Translations under genes and position numbers: made by a program
From: JADHLK01 sp038131695
Lineage (GTDB): Bacteria > Pseudomonadota > Alphaproteobacteria > Puniceispirillales > Puniceispirillaceae
Assembly: GCA_038131695.1 (NCBI GenBank)
Contig: JAYPQA010000081.1
Coordinates: forward strand, 1-23,489
Direction: 5' to 3'
Length of the DNA: 23,489 nt
Shown here: piece by piece, positions 7,521-16,173 of the stretch
Numbering within the stretch: position 1 is the first letter of the stretch
Layout: each line of letters opens with the position of its first letter
The notes under the pieces: model-generated
The model's database searches: none
What the model was told of the DNA's origin: nothing
The model's input: the letters and a program-made list of their open reading frames with translations, nothing else

Positions 7521-8294
7521 ATGAGTGAGAGCATCCCGCCAAGACGCACGCTTTTTGCCCGCCTGCGCGGCTGGTTTTTTGCCGGGCTGCTGGTAACAGC
7601 GCCGATCTTTTTGACCATCTATATCACCTGGATGGTGGTCAGCTTTCTGGACAGCCAGATTGTCAGCCTGCTGCCCGGCCAGCTGCGCGATCTGTTCACC
7701 ACCCGCATTCCGGGCTTTGGCGAGGTGCCGGGCTATGGGCTGATTATCGGGCTGGTGATGATCACGCTGGTGGGCGCGCTGGCTGCCGGTTTTATCGGGC
7801 GCTGGCTTATCCGGATGGGGGAATCGGTGCTGGCCCGGATGCCGATTGTGCGCTCTATCTATTCGGCCTCAAAACAGGTTCTGGAAACGGTGATGGCCAG
7901 CCAGTCAGATGCGTTCCGGGATGTTGTGCTGGTGCAATATCCGCGCAAGGGATTGTGGGTCATCGGCTTTGTAACCGGCAATACCAAGGGCGAGGTGCAG
8001 CAGCGCACCCATGATGACACGGTTAATGTCTTTGTGCCGACAACGCCGAATCCAACATCCGGGTTTTTGCTGTTTTGCCCAAGGCAGGAGCTGGTCTTTC
8101 TGGATATGAGCGTGGATGATGCGCTTAAGCTGGTAGTCTCCGGTGGCATTGTGACGCCGCCCGCTCCGAAAGTGGCGCCGAAAGCCGCTCGCAAGGCAGC
8201 TGCCGCAGGCCGGCCCGCCAAAAAAGCGGCCAAAAAGGCAGCCAAAAAGGCGCCCGCCAAAAAAGCGGCTAAAAAAGCAGCAAAGAAAGCCTAG
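7521..8294 (+). CDS. DUF502 family membrane protein with Ala/Lys repeat tail
   Basis: A 257-residue DUF502-family inner-membrane protein; the family has no settled function. Two membrane helices are seen, at about residues 18-42 (WFFAGLLVTAPIFLTIYITW) and 71-95 (GYGLIIGLVMITLVGALAAG). A conserved soluble domain follows (ARMPIVRSIYSASKQV, GLWVIGFVTG, VFVPTTPNPTSGF). From residue 213 the protein turns into a highly basic Ala/Lys/Pro tail ending in six AKKA units, unlike the rest of the protein and like histone-H1-type bacterial tails. The start at 7521 has GGAGAGAGA upstream; an upstream extension of the frame crosses mazG antisense and is not coding. The TAG at 8292-8294 overlaps the recG stop on the other strand. 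No frame break is seen in the body. Confidence 0.88.
   Translation: MSESIPPRRTLFARLRGWFFAGLLVTAPIFLTIYITWMVVSFLDSQIVSLLPGQLRDLFTTRIPGFGEVPGYGLIIGLVMITLVGALAAGFIGRWLIRMGESVLARMPIVRSIYSASKQVLETVMASQSDAFRDVVLVQYPRKGLWVIGFVTGNTKGEVQQRTHDDTVNVFVPTTPNPTSGFLLFCPRQELVFLDMSVDDALKLVVSGGIVTPPAPKVAPKAARKAAAAGRPAKKAAKKAAKKAPAKKAAKKAAKKA
8217..8291 (+). repeat. Six 12-bp units encoding AKKA repeats
   Basis: Units of the type GCCAAAAAAGCG at 8217, 8229, 8241, 8256, 8268 and 8280 encode Ala-Lys-Lys-Ala six times, with one CCC (Pro) codon at 8253-8255 between the third and fourth. The A-tracts of five or six bases make this stretch prone to slippage and to sequencing error. Confidence 0.85.
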
Positions 8295-10332
8295 CCGGCG
8301 CCCAGATAAGCGCACCGCCCGGTCTTTTCAAACAGGCTGAGCAGCATCCGGTAGCAGGCTGCCTCCTTCTGCCAAATCCGGCCAGCGCGCCAGCACCGCC
8401 TCAGCTTCCTTGCGCGCCTCGGCCAGCAAATCATCATGGACCTCCCGAATCAGCCAGCTGGAAGTCGGGAATGCCGGATTGGCGCTGGCCCAGCACCTCC
8501 TGGGCCACGCGGTTTCAAATCCTCCTCGGCGATGACAAAGCCGTCATTGCTGGAACGCATGATTTTCAGCCGGGCAGCCGCCGTTTACTGAGCGGTCCCT
8601 GCCAGAGCAACGAGCAACTGAACCGCGACGCGGCCCCGCCCGACGCCCGCGCAGCTGGTGCAGCTGCGCGGCGAAGCGTTCGCGTGTTCAATAATGATGA
8701 TACTGGCTTCCGGCACACGACCTCTATCACCGTGGTTGCGACCAGCGAGCAAGCCGCGCCGCTGCGGAATTTTTCCATCTCTGTTTGGCGGGCCTCGGAA
8801 ACCATCCGCCATGCCAGCGCCGGATTCGCCTCTGGCGGAATTTTCGCCAACTTGGCCGGTGGCGATACTCGGCAAGCAGCAATATCAGACTTGTCCGTTT
8901 CCTCTACCAGCGGGCGATCGTGGGCGCGCCTGCCTTACAGAGCCGCGCTTCGCCGATAATCGCCTCAGCTTGTCCAGACTGACCAGCGCAGTCTCAACCT
9001 CTTGCCGGCCGGGCGGTTTTCATCCAGCTGCGGGGCTTTCCAAATCCCCATAGGCGGTCATCGCCAGTGAGCGCGAGATGGGGTGTTGCGGTCATCACGA
9101 ATATGCACAGCCGCGCCCTTTCTCGCTCGGCAGCAAGCGCTGACGCACGCCGAACCGGTGCTGTTCATCAATGACAGCCAGCCCCAGATCGTGAAATTCC
9201 ACCCCTTCGCTGAGCAGGGCGTGCGTGCCGATGATCAGCTGCGTCTCTCGCCGCTGGCCAGCCTGTCCAGAATCTCTTGGCGTTGCTTGCTCTTTTTACG
9301 CCCAGCGGCAGCGCAATCGAGCCCCAGCGGGTCAGCAGCGCCTGAAAGCTGGCATGATGCTGGCGCGCCAGAATTTCGGTCGGGGCCAGCAGCGCGGCCT
9401 GGCTGCCATTCAACCATTCCAGCATGGCCAGAAGGGCCACCAGCGTCTTGCGGAGCCGACATCCCCTGCAGCAGCCGCAGCATCCTCTCCCGCCGCGCCC
9501 TGATCGGCAGCGATTTCATCAACCACCGCTGCTGGGCCCCGGTCAGCGGCCAGGAGCAGAGGCGGCGATCAGCTGGTCTTGCAAATGCCGGTCACCAGCA
9601 AATTGGCAGCCCGGATCATCGCGCTTGCCAGAAGCGCACTAACAGAACGCCAAAAGACGTGATTAGCCAGCAGCTCATCGCATAGGCGAGCGCACCGGGG
9701 CGTTGGGAATTCGGAATCAGCCAGCCCCTCTGGATGAATTTGCAAGGCGCGCATGGCCGCCGCAACCGAACCAGCCCGCTCTGCCAGCCGCGGCCTCTAT
9801 CCATTCGAACAAATCGATGATTTTTCCAAGCCCGCCTCTATCGCCCGCCGCAGCGCCGGCACAATCCGGCAGTCGCTTGGATAGACCGTTTCAATCTCAT
9901 CTTCCTGTTTTTCGATAAGGAACAGGATATAATCAGGATGCAGCATTTGCAGCGTGCCCTGATACTGCTCCACCCGCCATGATCGGCGTTGTTCCCCCAC
10001 CGGCAAGGCGGTTTCAGCCAGTCAGGCTGGCTGCGAAAGAATCGACTCTCTGCTGTCATTTGCGCAGCAGATACCAGACGGCTGCAGGCAGAGCGGAATA
10101 TCAGCCGCCAGAACGGTCACCTCAAAACTGGCGATTTGCCCGTCAGCAGCGCGTCTGGCAGGTCTGGGCGGGCGCTGCGGTCAACCAGCCCGGCTGGTGC
10201 CAGCCGAAGCAAGTCAATCACCAGCTTTCCGGCCCGTTTTTCCAGCAATTCAGACATTTTTGCCCCAACGCCGGGCAGCGTGCCTGTCTGGGCGAAAAGG
10301 GCAAATAATTCTGGTGGTCTGAACAGCTGCAT
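8291..10332 (-). pseudogene. recG: RecG ATP-dependent DNA helicase, frame broken many times
   Basis: RecG unwinds branched DNA and reverses stalled forks. The pieces read in order on the minus strand. The N-terminus is MQLFRPPELFALFAQTG, then LPGVGAKMSELLEKRAGK and GLVDRSARPDLPDALL. A wedge/OB-like piece follows, YQGTLQMLHPDYI. The helicase pieces are AALLAPTEILARQH, TQLIIGTHALLSEGVEFHD, AVIDEQHRFGVRQRL, LVATTVIEV and PEASIIIIEHA. The C-terminus is IPDFQLAD, REVHDDLLAEARKEA and AVRLLGAG. At least ten indels separate these pieces. The span of 2,042 bases would give about 680 residues, close to normal RecG. The start at 10332 is preferred because GATGAGGAG lies nine bases upstream and similarity begins there. 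The stop is the TAG at 8291-8293. Essentially nothing is deleted, so this looks like dense small indels rather than old decay. Confidence 0.85.
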
Positions 10333-10354
10333 CCGCCGGGTCTCCTCATCCCCC

Positions 10355-10383
10355 ATCAAAAAGAAAATGAACAGCATTGTCAA
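10355..10383 (-). promoter_or_regulatory. Probable recG promoter
   Basis: On the minus strand a perfect TTGACA (10378-10383) is followed, after 17 bases, by TTTGAT (10355-10360, four of six matches to TATAAT). Initiation would fall at about 10347, giving a leader of about 15 bases that carries the GAGGAG ribosome site and leads to the ATG at 10332. This supports that start over in-frame ATGs further upstream. Confidence 0.45.
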
Positions 10384-10451
10384 AAACTTCCAAATCTGGT
10401 CAAACAGGGCCGGGATGAGGCGCATGGCCATTTGTTACCGGGCGCAAGGCA

Positions 10452-10475
10452 AGTCAGGACAGGCAGTCAGGACAG
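10452..10475 (+). repeat. 11-bp direct repeat just upstream of sdhE
   Basis: AGTCAGGACAG occurs at 10452-10462 and 10465-10475 (period 13). The second copy ends right before the proposed sdhE ATG at 10476, so AGGACAG may act as its ribosome site. Confidence 0.5.
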
Positions 10476-10778
10476 ATGACAGGAAGAAACCCACGAGGAT
10501 AGGGTCAGGCGGCTGATCTACCGATTCAGCCACTTACCGGCATGAAGGAAACAGATTTGCTGCTGGGCCAGTTTGCCCGCACCCATCTGGCGGCATTGAG
10601 CACGGCAGAGCTGGATGAGTATGAAGCTCTGCTGGTCGCTGGCGATCCGGCCATATTGGCCTTTGTGCAGGGACAGGCAGATGTGCCGCCAGAGCTGGAT
10701 GGCCGGGTTTTGCGCCTGATCCGGCAATTTGACGCCTCACGCCAGCCAGACCGGCAAGACCATGCTGACCTTTCCTGA
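10476..10778 (+). CDS. sdhE: SdhE/YgfY-type flavinylation factor (succinate dehydrogenase assembly factor 2 family), frame broken near the 5' end
   Basis: Small cytoplasmic protein needed for covalent attachment of FAD to succinate dehydrogenase. The open part from the ATG at 10542 (MKETDLLLGQFA) lacks the N-terminal helix, but that helix is present just upstream in another frame as RVRRLIYRFSH (10501-10533). Two one-base corrections, near 10500 and near 10535, join MTGRNPRG, RVRRLIYRFSH and GMKETDLLLGQFA into one protein starting at 10476. The family motif RGM(K/R)E then falls at the second junction; only GMKE can be read, so the key arginine is uncertain. The rest (LDEYEALLVAGDP, VPPELDGRVLRLIRQF) is typical. 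It overlaps the mfd start by 17 bases; sdhE next to mfd and recG is a known alphaproteobacterial arrangement. Confidence 0.82.
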
Positions 10779-13700
10779 CAAGGGCCCGATCACTTCTGTC
10801 TATAATGCGGCCAGCGCGGCGGCCCCGCTGATATTGGCAGACTTGTCAAAACGCCATAACCAGCTGGTTTTCGTCGCCCTGGATGATGCCAGGCTGGCTG
10901 AGATCAAGGCCGGGTTGGGGTTTGTGCTGCCCGCCGCCGAGATTTTGCAGCTGCCTGCCTGGGATTGCCTGCCCTATGACCGGGCCCCGCCCAATGCTGC
11001 GCTGGTCAGCCAGCGGCTGGCCTGTTTTACCGCGCTGGCCAGTCATGAGGCGACAGAGGGGGCGCCGCGCATTCTGCTGACCACAGTCAATAGCTGGATG
11101 CAGCGCACGCCGCCGAAAAGCTATTTCCGGGATGCCAGCCTGATTCTGAAAGCCGGGGATCAGGCCAGCCCTGCTCGCATTGCCGAATTTCTGGAGGCGA
11201 ACGGCTTTTTGCGGTCCGGCACGGTGCGCGAATATGGTGAATATGCCATTCGCGGCGGCATCATGGATATTTTTGCCGAGGCGGGCCAGCTGCCAGCCCG
11301 GCTGGATTTTTTTGGCGATGAGCTGGAAAAGATCAGGCTTTTTGACTCGCTCAGCCAGCGCTCTTTAGAAGAAACCGATCAGCTGATCCTGCGCCCGGCT
11401 GCTGAATACCGGCTGGATGGTGCGGTGATTGCCAGTTTCCGCACCCGCTATCTGGAGCTGTTTGGCGGCGGGGCCGCGCGCGATCCGGTTTATGAGGCGG
11501 TCAGTGCCGGCCAGATACCGGCCGGGCTGGAACATTATTTGCCGCTGTTGCATGATCAGCTGGCCCTGCCGGAGGACTGGCTAGAGGGCTGGCCGGTCAT
11601 TCTGGATAATGAGGCGCTGGCCGCGCTCACCCAGCGCAGCGCCCGCATTGATGAATTTTTTGCCGAAAGACATTCCGGTAGCTGAGGCGGATCAGCCCTG
11701 GCGGCCTGTCCCGCGGGATTTGGCCTTCGCAGCCCGCAAGAAATCGAAAATCTGGCCAGCCAGCCGGGGGTCATTCATCTGCATCCTTTTGATCCGCCCG
11801 CCGATCAAAAAGGCGGGCTGGATTTGGGCTGCAGCGTCAGCCCGGTCTTTGCCGGTGAGCAGGGGGCCGGGGCCAGCCCGTCGCAGGCAGCTGCCGCAGA
11901 GATCACCCGCCAGCTGCCGCAGACACGCGTGTTGCTGGCTGCGGCCTCCAAGGGGGCGGTGGAAAAGCTGTCTGATCTGGTGGGTGCGCATCTGCCGCAA
12001 CCGGTGCGCCAGATTGCTGATTTTGCGGCGGCTGAGCCGGGGCAGGTGGCGGCGGGCCTGTGGCCGATGCGCAGCGGCTTTTGCCTGCCCGGCCTGCTGG
12101 TGCTCTCAGAGCAGGATATTTTCGGCTCCCGCATTGCGCGGGCTACCTCCAGACGGCGGCGGGCAGAAGATTTCCTGCGTGAAGTCTCCTCGCTGGAGGC
12201 AGGCGAGCTGGTCGTGCATATAGAGCATGGCATTGGCCGCTATGAAGGGCTGGAGACGATTGAAAGCGGCGGGGCGGATCATGATTGCCTGCGGCTGGTC
12301 TATGCGGATGGAGACCGGCTGTTTTTGCCGGTGGAAAATATTGACCTGCTCTCGCGCTATGGCCGGGAGTCGGCAGAGGCGGTGCTGGATCGCCTGGGCG
12401 GGGCAGGCTGGCAAGCGCGCAAGGCCCGCATCAAGGGCCGGATCAAGGAAATGGCTGACCAGCTGATGCAGATTGCCGCGCGCCGTTCTCTGGCCAGTTC
12501 GGAAAAGCTGGCGGTTCCGGCTGGCAGCTATGATGAATTCTGCGCCCGTTTCGGCTTTGAGGAAACCGAGGATCAGCTGGAAGCGATTGAGGCGGTGCTG
12601 TCTGATTTGGCTTCTGGCCAGCCTGCGGACCGGCTGATTTGCGGCGATGTGGGATTTGGCAAGACCGAAGTGGCCTTGCGGGCGGCCTTTGTGGCGGTGA
12701 TGGCGGGCTATCAGGTCGCGCTGGTCACCCCGACAACCTTGCTGGCCCGCCAGCATGGCCGCGTCTTTACCGAGCGATTTACCGGCTTTCGTATAGAGGT
12801 CGGCACTCTGTCGCGCATGACCAGCCCGGCCGCCGCCCGCCAGCTGAAACAGGATTTGGCCAGCGGCCAATGCCAGCTGGTGATTGGCACCCATGCGCTC
12901 TTGTCGAAATCCCTGTCCTTTAACAATCTGGGCCTGCTGATCATTGATGAGGAGCAGCATTTCGGCGTTGCCCAGAAAGAGCGGCTGAAAAGCCTGCGCG
13001 GCGCTGTTCATGTGCTGACCCTGTCAGCCACGCCGATCCCGCGCACCCTGCAAATGGCGCTGTCCGGGGTGCGCCAGATGTCGCTGATCACAACGCCGCC
13101 TGCGGATCGTCTGGCCGTGCGGACCTTTGTCGGGCCCTGGGACAGGCTGGTTCTCAAAGAGGCGATAGCGCGAGAACTTCCGCGGCGGCCAGATTTTCGT
13201 TGTCTGCCCGCGTATCCGGGATCTGACGGTGCAGGAAAAGCTGGTCCAGCTGGTCCCCGAAGCCTCGTATCCTGGTCGCGCATGGCTGCCTGCCGGCCGC
13301 TGAGCTGATCAGGGTGGATGACCGATTTCGCGGCTAGTGCGCGGATATTCTGCTCTACCAATATTGTTGAATTCATGTATTGATATTCCCCACCGCCAAT
13401 ACGCTGATCGTCTGGCGGTCCGATCGCTTCGGCCCGTCCTTTCCCATCAGCTGCGCGGGCGGGTTGGGCGCTCGTAACTGGGTTTATGCCTATCTGACCA
13501 CTGAGCCGGACCGGCTGATCACCCAGACCGCCCGCCGCCGGCTGGAGGTGATGCAGACGCTGGATCAGCTGGGGGCCGGTTTTTCCCTTTGCTTCTTGCG
13601 ATATGGATATAAGGGGGCGGGCACTTGCTGGGTGAGGAGCAGTCCGGCCGGTGTCCAGTGTCGGGGTAGAACTCTATCAGGATATGCTGCGCCAGGCGGC

Positions 13701-14213
13701 GGCGCTTTCGGGCCCGCCCGGCAAGCAGGATGGCGGAGGGGAAAGAGCCGCAGGATTTTGCCCCGCAGCTTATCTGGGGCCTCCGCCGGTTCTGGATCCC
13801 GGCCGATTATATAGAGATTTGACGGTGCGGTTGGCCATTTACCGGGCGCATTGCCGGTCTGGCGGATGCAGGCGGCGCGCGCCGCTTTGGGAGGTGGAGC
13901 TGATTGACCGGTTTCGTCTGCTGCCGGAGCCAAGCACAATCTGCTGGCTGTGGTGGAGCTGGAAAATCTGTGTCGGCTGGCCAATATTGAGCGGGCTGAG
14001 GTCGGCAATATGGGCATGGTTTCAGCTTTCGGAAAATCAATTCTGCCTGGCCGGATGGTTGGTTGATCGCGCCAGCCCGGCAGCCTGCAGATGCTGGATC
14101 ACCGGCTGGTGATGCGGTGGATTTCAGCCGCCCGGCCCAGCGTTCGATCAGCTGCGCCCGGTTCTGCCCAGCTGGCGGAAATGGCCAGCCAGCCCGCGCC
14201 AAACCAGTCCTGA
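10762..14213 (+). CDS. mfd: Mfd transcription-repair coupling factor, frame broken repeatedly
   Basis: Mfd removes stalled RNA polymerase and recruits UvrABC. The first segment (10762-11680) is open and holds the UvrB-like domain (LPAWDCLPYDRAPPN, REYGEYAIRGGIMDIF). A +1/-1 pair of indels between about 11680 and 11735 creates an apparent TGA at 11683; PVAEADQPWRPVPRDLAF is read in the other frame there. The next 1.4 kb is open: IEHGIGRYEGLE (polymerase interaction), GDVGFGKTEVALRAAF (Walker A), DEEQHFGVAQKERLK and LSATPIPRTLQMALSG. From about 13185 breaks are frequent, but QIFVVCPRIRDLTVQEKL, FPTANTLIVWRSDRFG, YAYLTTEPDRLI and VSSVGVELYQDMLRQA remain readable. The span to the TGA at 14211 gives about 1,150 residues, the normal length. 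The start overlaps sdhE. Confidence 0.88.
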
Positions 14214-14243
14214 AAGCCAGTCCTGGAAAGCCAGTCTTGAAAG
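14204..14243 (+). repeat. Three 13-14 bp tandem units between convergent mfd and frnE ends
   Basis: CCAGTCCTGAAAG (14204-14216), CCAGTCCTGGAAAG (14217-14230) and CCAGTCTTGAAAG (14231-14243) follow one another. The first unit contains the proposed mfd stop (14211-14213), and the proposed frnE stop (14244-14246) comes directly after the third. The units are not inverted repeats, so this is not a hairpin terminator. Confidence 0.6.
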
Positions 14244-14866
14244 TCAGGCCTTGGGCGGCGCTGCGCCGCATCCAGCATTCACAGCAACACCTCTGGCGGA
14301 TGCGCCCCGGACAGGGCCAGCTTGCCATTACTACAAAAACGGCACCCCTTCAATCCGGCGGTTCTTGGCCTCGCTTAAGTCTGAGCGCAGCTGCTCGGCG
14401 GCCAGCTGCATGGCTGGGTCGCTGGCCAGATGGGGCAGGCCGGCCGCTGCACAGATCCTGGCGCACGCTGCTATCGGCGACATCCAGCCCGTCGCGGAAA
14501 TAGGCCTTGTAAAAGGCTTCTCGTCACATCCTATTCCTTCAGCGCGGGCGGCCAATATCAGCTGGCGCGCATCGGCGGGAGTCCGGGCTGTCTTTATCCG
14601 GTCAAATTAGTTGAGCCCGCTTTCCTCTCCGGTTGCCTGTATCCGCCCGTAAATCGCCAGTGGAAGTACGCGGGCTGAATTTGGCATTGAGATAGCTTCT
14701 GCTTGTCCATCCCCTCATCCGGCAGGGACGGGTTCAGCAAAAAAGCCCGCCAGATTATCCGGGCCTTGATCTGTGGGGTTGGCGCATGGCCAGCGCCTGA
14801 TCCAGCCGCCGCCGCCCGATCCAGCACCAAGGACACAATAATATCGGCAAAAATCTCAATCTGCAT
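14244..14866 (-). pseudogene. DsbA family oxidoreductase, FrnE type, frame broken
   Basis: Thioredoxin-fold protein of the FrnE/2-hydroxychromene-isomerase-like DsbA family, probably a cytoplasmic thiol oxidoreductase. The N-terminus reads MQIEIFADII and, one frame over, CPWCWIGRRRLDQAL, giving the family's CPWC active site. Then come IIWRAFLLNPSLPDEGMDK, CDEKPFT, RICAAAGLPHLASDPAMQL, LRSDLSEAKNRRIEGVPFF and, after another indel, GKLALSGAHPPEVLL. The cis-proline loop GVPFF is typical. At least five indels are needed. The start is the ATG at 14866, with GAGG about ten bases upstream; GTG at 14869 is an alternative. The stop is uncertain: a TGA at 14244-14246 gives about 207 residues, close to family size, but another frame runs to 14099. 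It converges on mfd. Confidence 0.72.
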
Positions 14867-15019
14867 CACAGCAACCTCGGCCGCCCGTCTAGTTCCCTGC
14901 TTGTATCATGGCGCAAAGTGGCCGTCCAGTGCAATTGTCCCGGCTTTGCCTGCCGGGCCCGCTTATGCGCAAAGCAAGGGCAAGACAGCCAAAACAGAAC
15001 AGAACATCTGACAGGGCAG

Positions 15020-15505
15020 ATGGCCAAATCACAAAGGTGACACGCTGAACAGGCCAAAAATGGCTGCTCGACACCGCCAGAACGCTGATCCTCACTGCTG
15101 TGGATGCGGCTGGCCAGCCCCAAAATGGGGTACTGCACCCTTTGTCAGAATTAACGATCATTTTTATATATTTTCCAGTGATTTGTCAGAACATATTAAA
15201 ACGATATTAAAGGGAGCGGAGAGCCAGTCTGGCGCTGCTGGCAGATGAGCAGGACAGCCAGAATATCTGGGCCCGCCAGCGCCTTTCCCTTTTGCGCTGA
15301 CATAGAGGAATCAGCCGCCTGGGACCCGGATTTTGACCCGATTTGTGCTGAGATTGGCAGCGCCACGGGCCGGTTATGGAGGTGATCGCTTTTAAGATTT
15401 CAGCATCTGTTGAAAATCACCCCGACTGAGGGCCGGCTACCGGCTTTGCGGCGGCTTTTGCCGTTTCCGGCCCGCAATTTGAGATGCAGGGGCAGATTGC
15501 AATGG
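15020..15505 (+). pseudogene. HugZ-like pyridoxamine-phosphate-oxidase-fold protein, frame broken
   Basis: Reassembled from several frames, this reads as a flavin/heme-binding split-barrel protein of the HugZ type (heme utilisation family). The pieces are WLLDTARTLILTAVD, then APFVRINDHFYIFSSDL with SEHIKTILKGAES, then SLALLADEQDSQNIWARQRL, DIEESAAWDPDFDPICAEIG, RHGPVMEVIA, LKI with TPTEGR, and GFAAAFAVSGPQFEM. The order matches the family: barrel start, S-D-L-x-x-H-x-x-N/T segment, A-R-x-R, then a T-P-x-x-G-R ending. At least six indels are needed; one is probably a missing A in the run at 15056-15060. The ATG at 15020 (MAKSQR) is a plausible start, but a TGA follows at 15038 before any indel I can place, so the 5' end is unsure. 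The AT-rich patch near 15150-15210 is coding here. Confidence 0.55.
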
Positions 15506-16104
15506 CTGAGGGGGAGTTGCCTGTTTTCTGGTCTTTCCGGCGTTGCCCCTATGCGATGCGGGCACGCCTCGCCCTGAAAGCAGCTGGCCAGCAGGTCTTG
15601 TTGCGCGAAATCCTGCTTGGTGGGACAAGCCAGCTGCCTTTTGGCGGCTGCCAGACGGCACGGTGCCGGTTCTGGTTCTGCTGGATGCGCCACCTGACAG
15701 GCCGGTGATAGCTGAAAGCCGGATATTATGCTTCGGGCGCTGAAGGGCAGATCTGCTTGGCTGGCTGGCCGGGCTCAGCAGCGCGCAGATTGACCAGCAT
15801 TTTGATCAGCTGGATGGGCCGTTCAAATATCATCTGGACCGGTATAACATACAGCCGCTGGTGGTAGCAGAGGCGGCGGAGCATTTCAGCGCCGCCGCCG
15901 AAATCGCTAGGGGCTTGCATTATGTCGCCGGGCAGGGGCCTTGTCCGGCGCGCGGGGCCGGGTTGCTGATTATGCCAGCCTGCCCTTTATGCGCCAGTTC
16001 CGTATCGCTGACCCAGACTGGTTTGACGCGCAGGACTGGCTGCATTTGGCCAGCTGGCTGGGCAATTTTTCTCTGCCTCAGTGCAGAGTTGGCTGCCATC
16101 ATAA
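15502..16104 (+). pseudogene. Glutathione S-transferase family protein, frame broken
   Basis: The N-terminal thioredoxin-like domain is clear: LPVFWSFRRCPYAMRARLAL, with the RRCPYAMRAR motif of a GST subgroup common in proteobacteria, followed by LLREILL. After a frame change come DKPAAF, DGTVPVLVL (cis-Pro) and RPVIAESR (Glu-Ser for glutathione binding). The C-terminal helical domain is read as AQIDQHFDQLDGPFKYHLDR and, in another frame, YASLPFMRQFRIADPDWFD with WLHLASWLGNF. At least four indels are present. The start at 15502 has AGGGGCAG at a suitable distance. The TAA at 16102-16104 in the last frame gives about 200 residues. It follows the HugZ-like gene directly. The substrate is unknown. 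Confidence 0.72.
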
Positions 16105-16173
16105 AATTCTGCTCGCAGGAGGGCGAGGCGGGGCATTCTGTTCTAGCAGGAGGCTTGGCAAAGGCCCGCTTGT

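Noticed and set aside
11683..11685. In-frame TGA in mfd as a possible selenocysteine or recoding site
   Set aside because: The expected protein is in another frame from about 11680 to 11735, so a compensating indel pair explains the TGA; no hairpin or conserved Sec/Cys position is visible.
12106..13011. 301-residue open frame on the minus strand
   Set aside because: Antisense to the helicase core of mfd, whose motifs are unmistakable; no family similarity in this frame.
14099..14101. TGA at 14099-14101 as the frnE stop
   Set aside because: It would make the protein about 50 residues longer than the family and overlap the mfd end; the stop at 14244 fits better, though this is not certain.
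15120..15215. AT-rich patch as a promoter or origin
   Set aside because: It reads as coding for the FYIFSSDL region of the HugZ-like protein.
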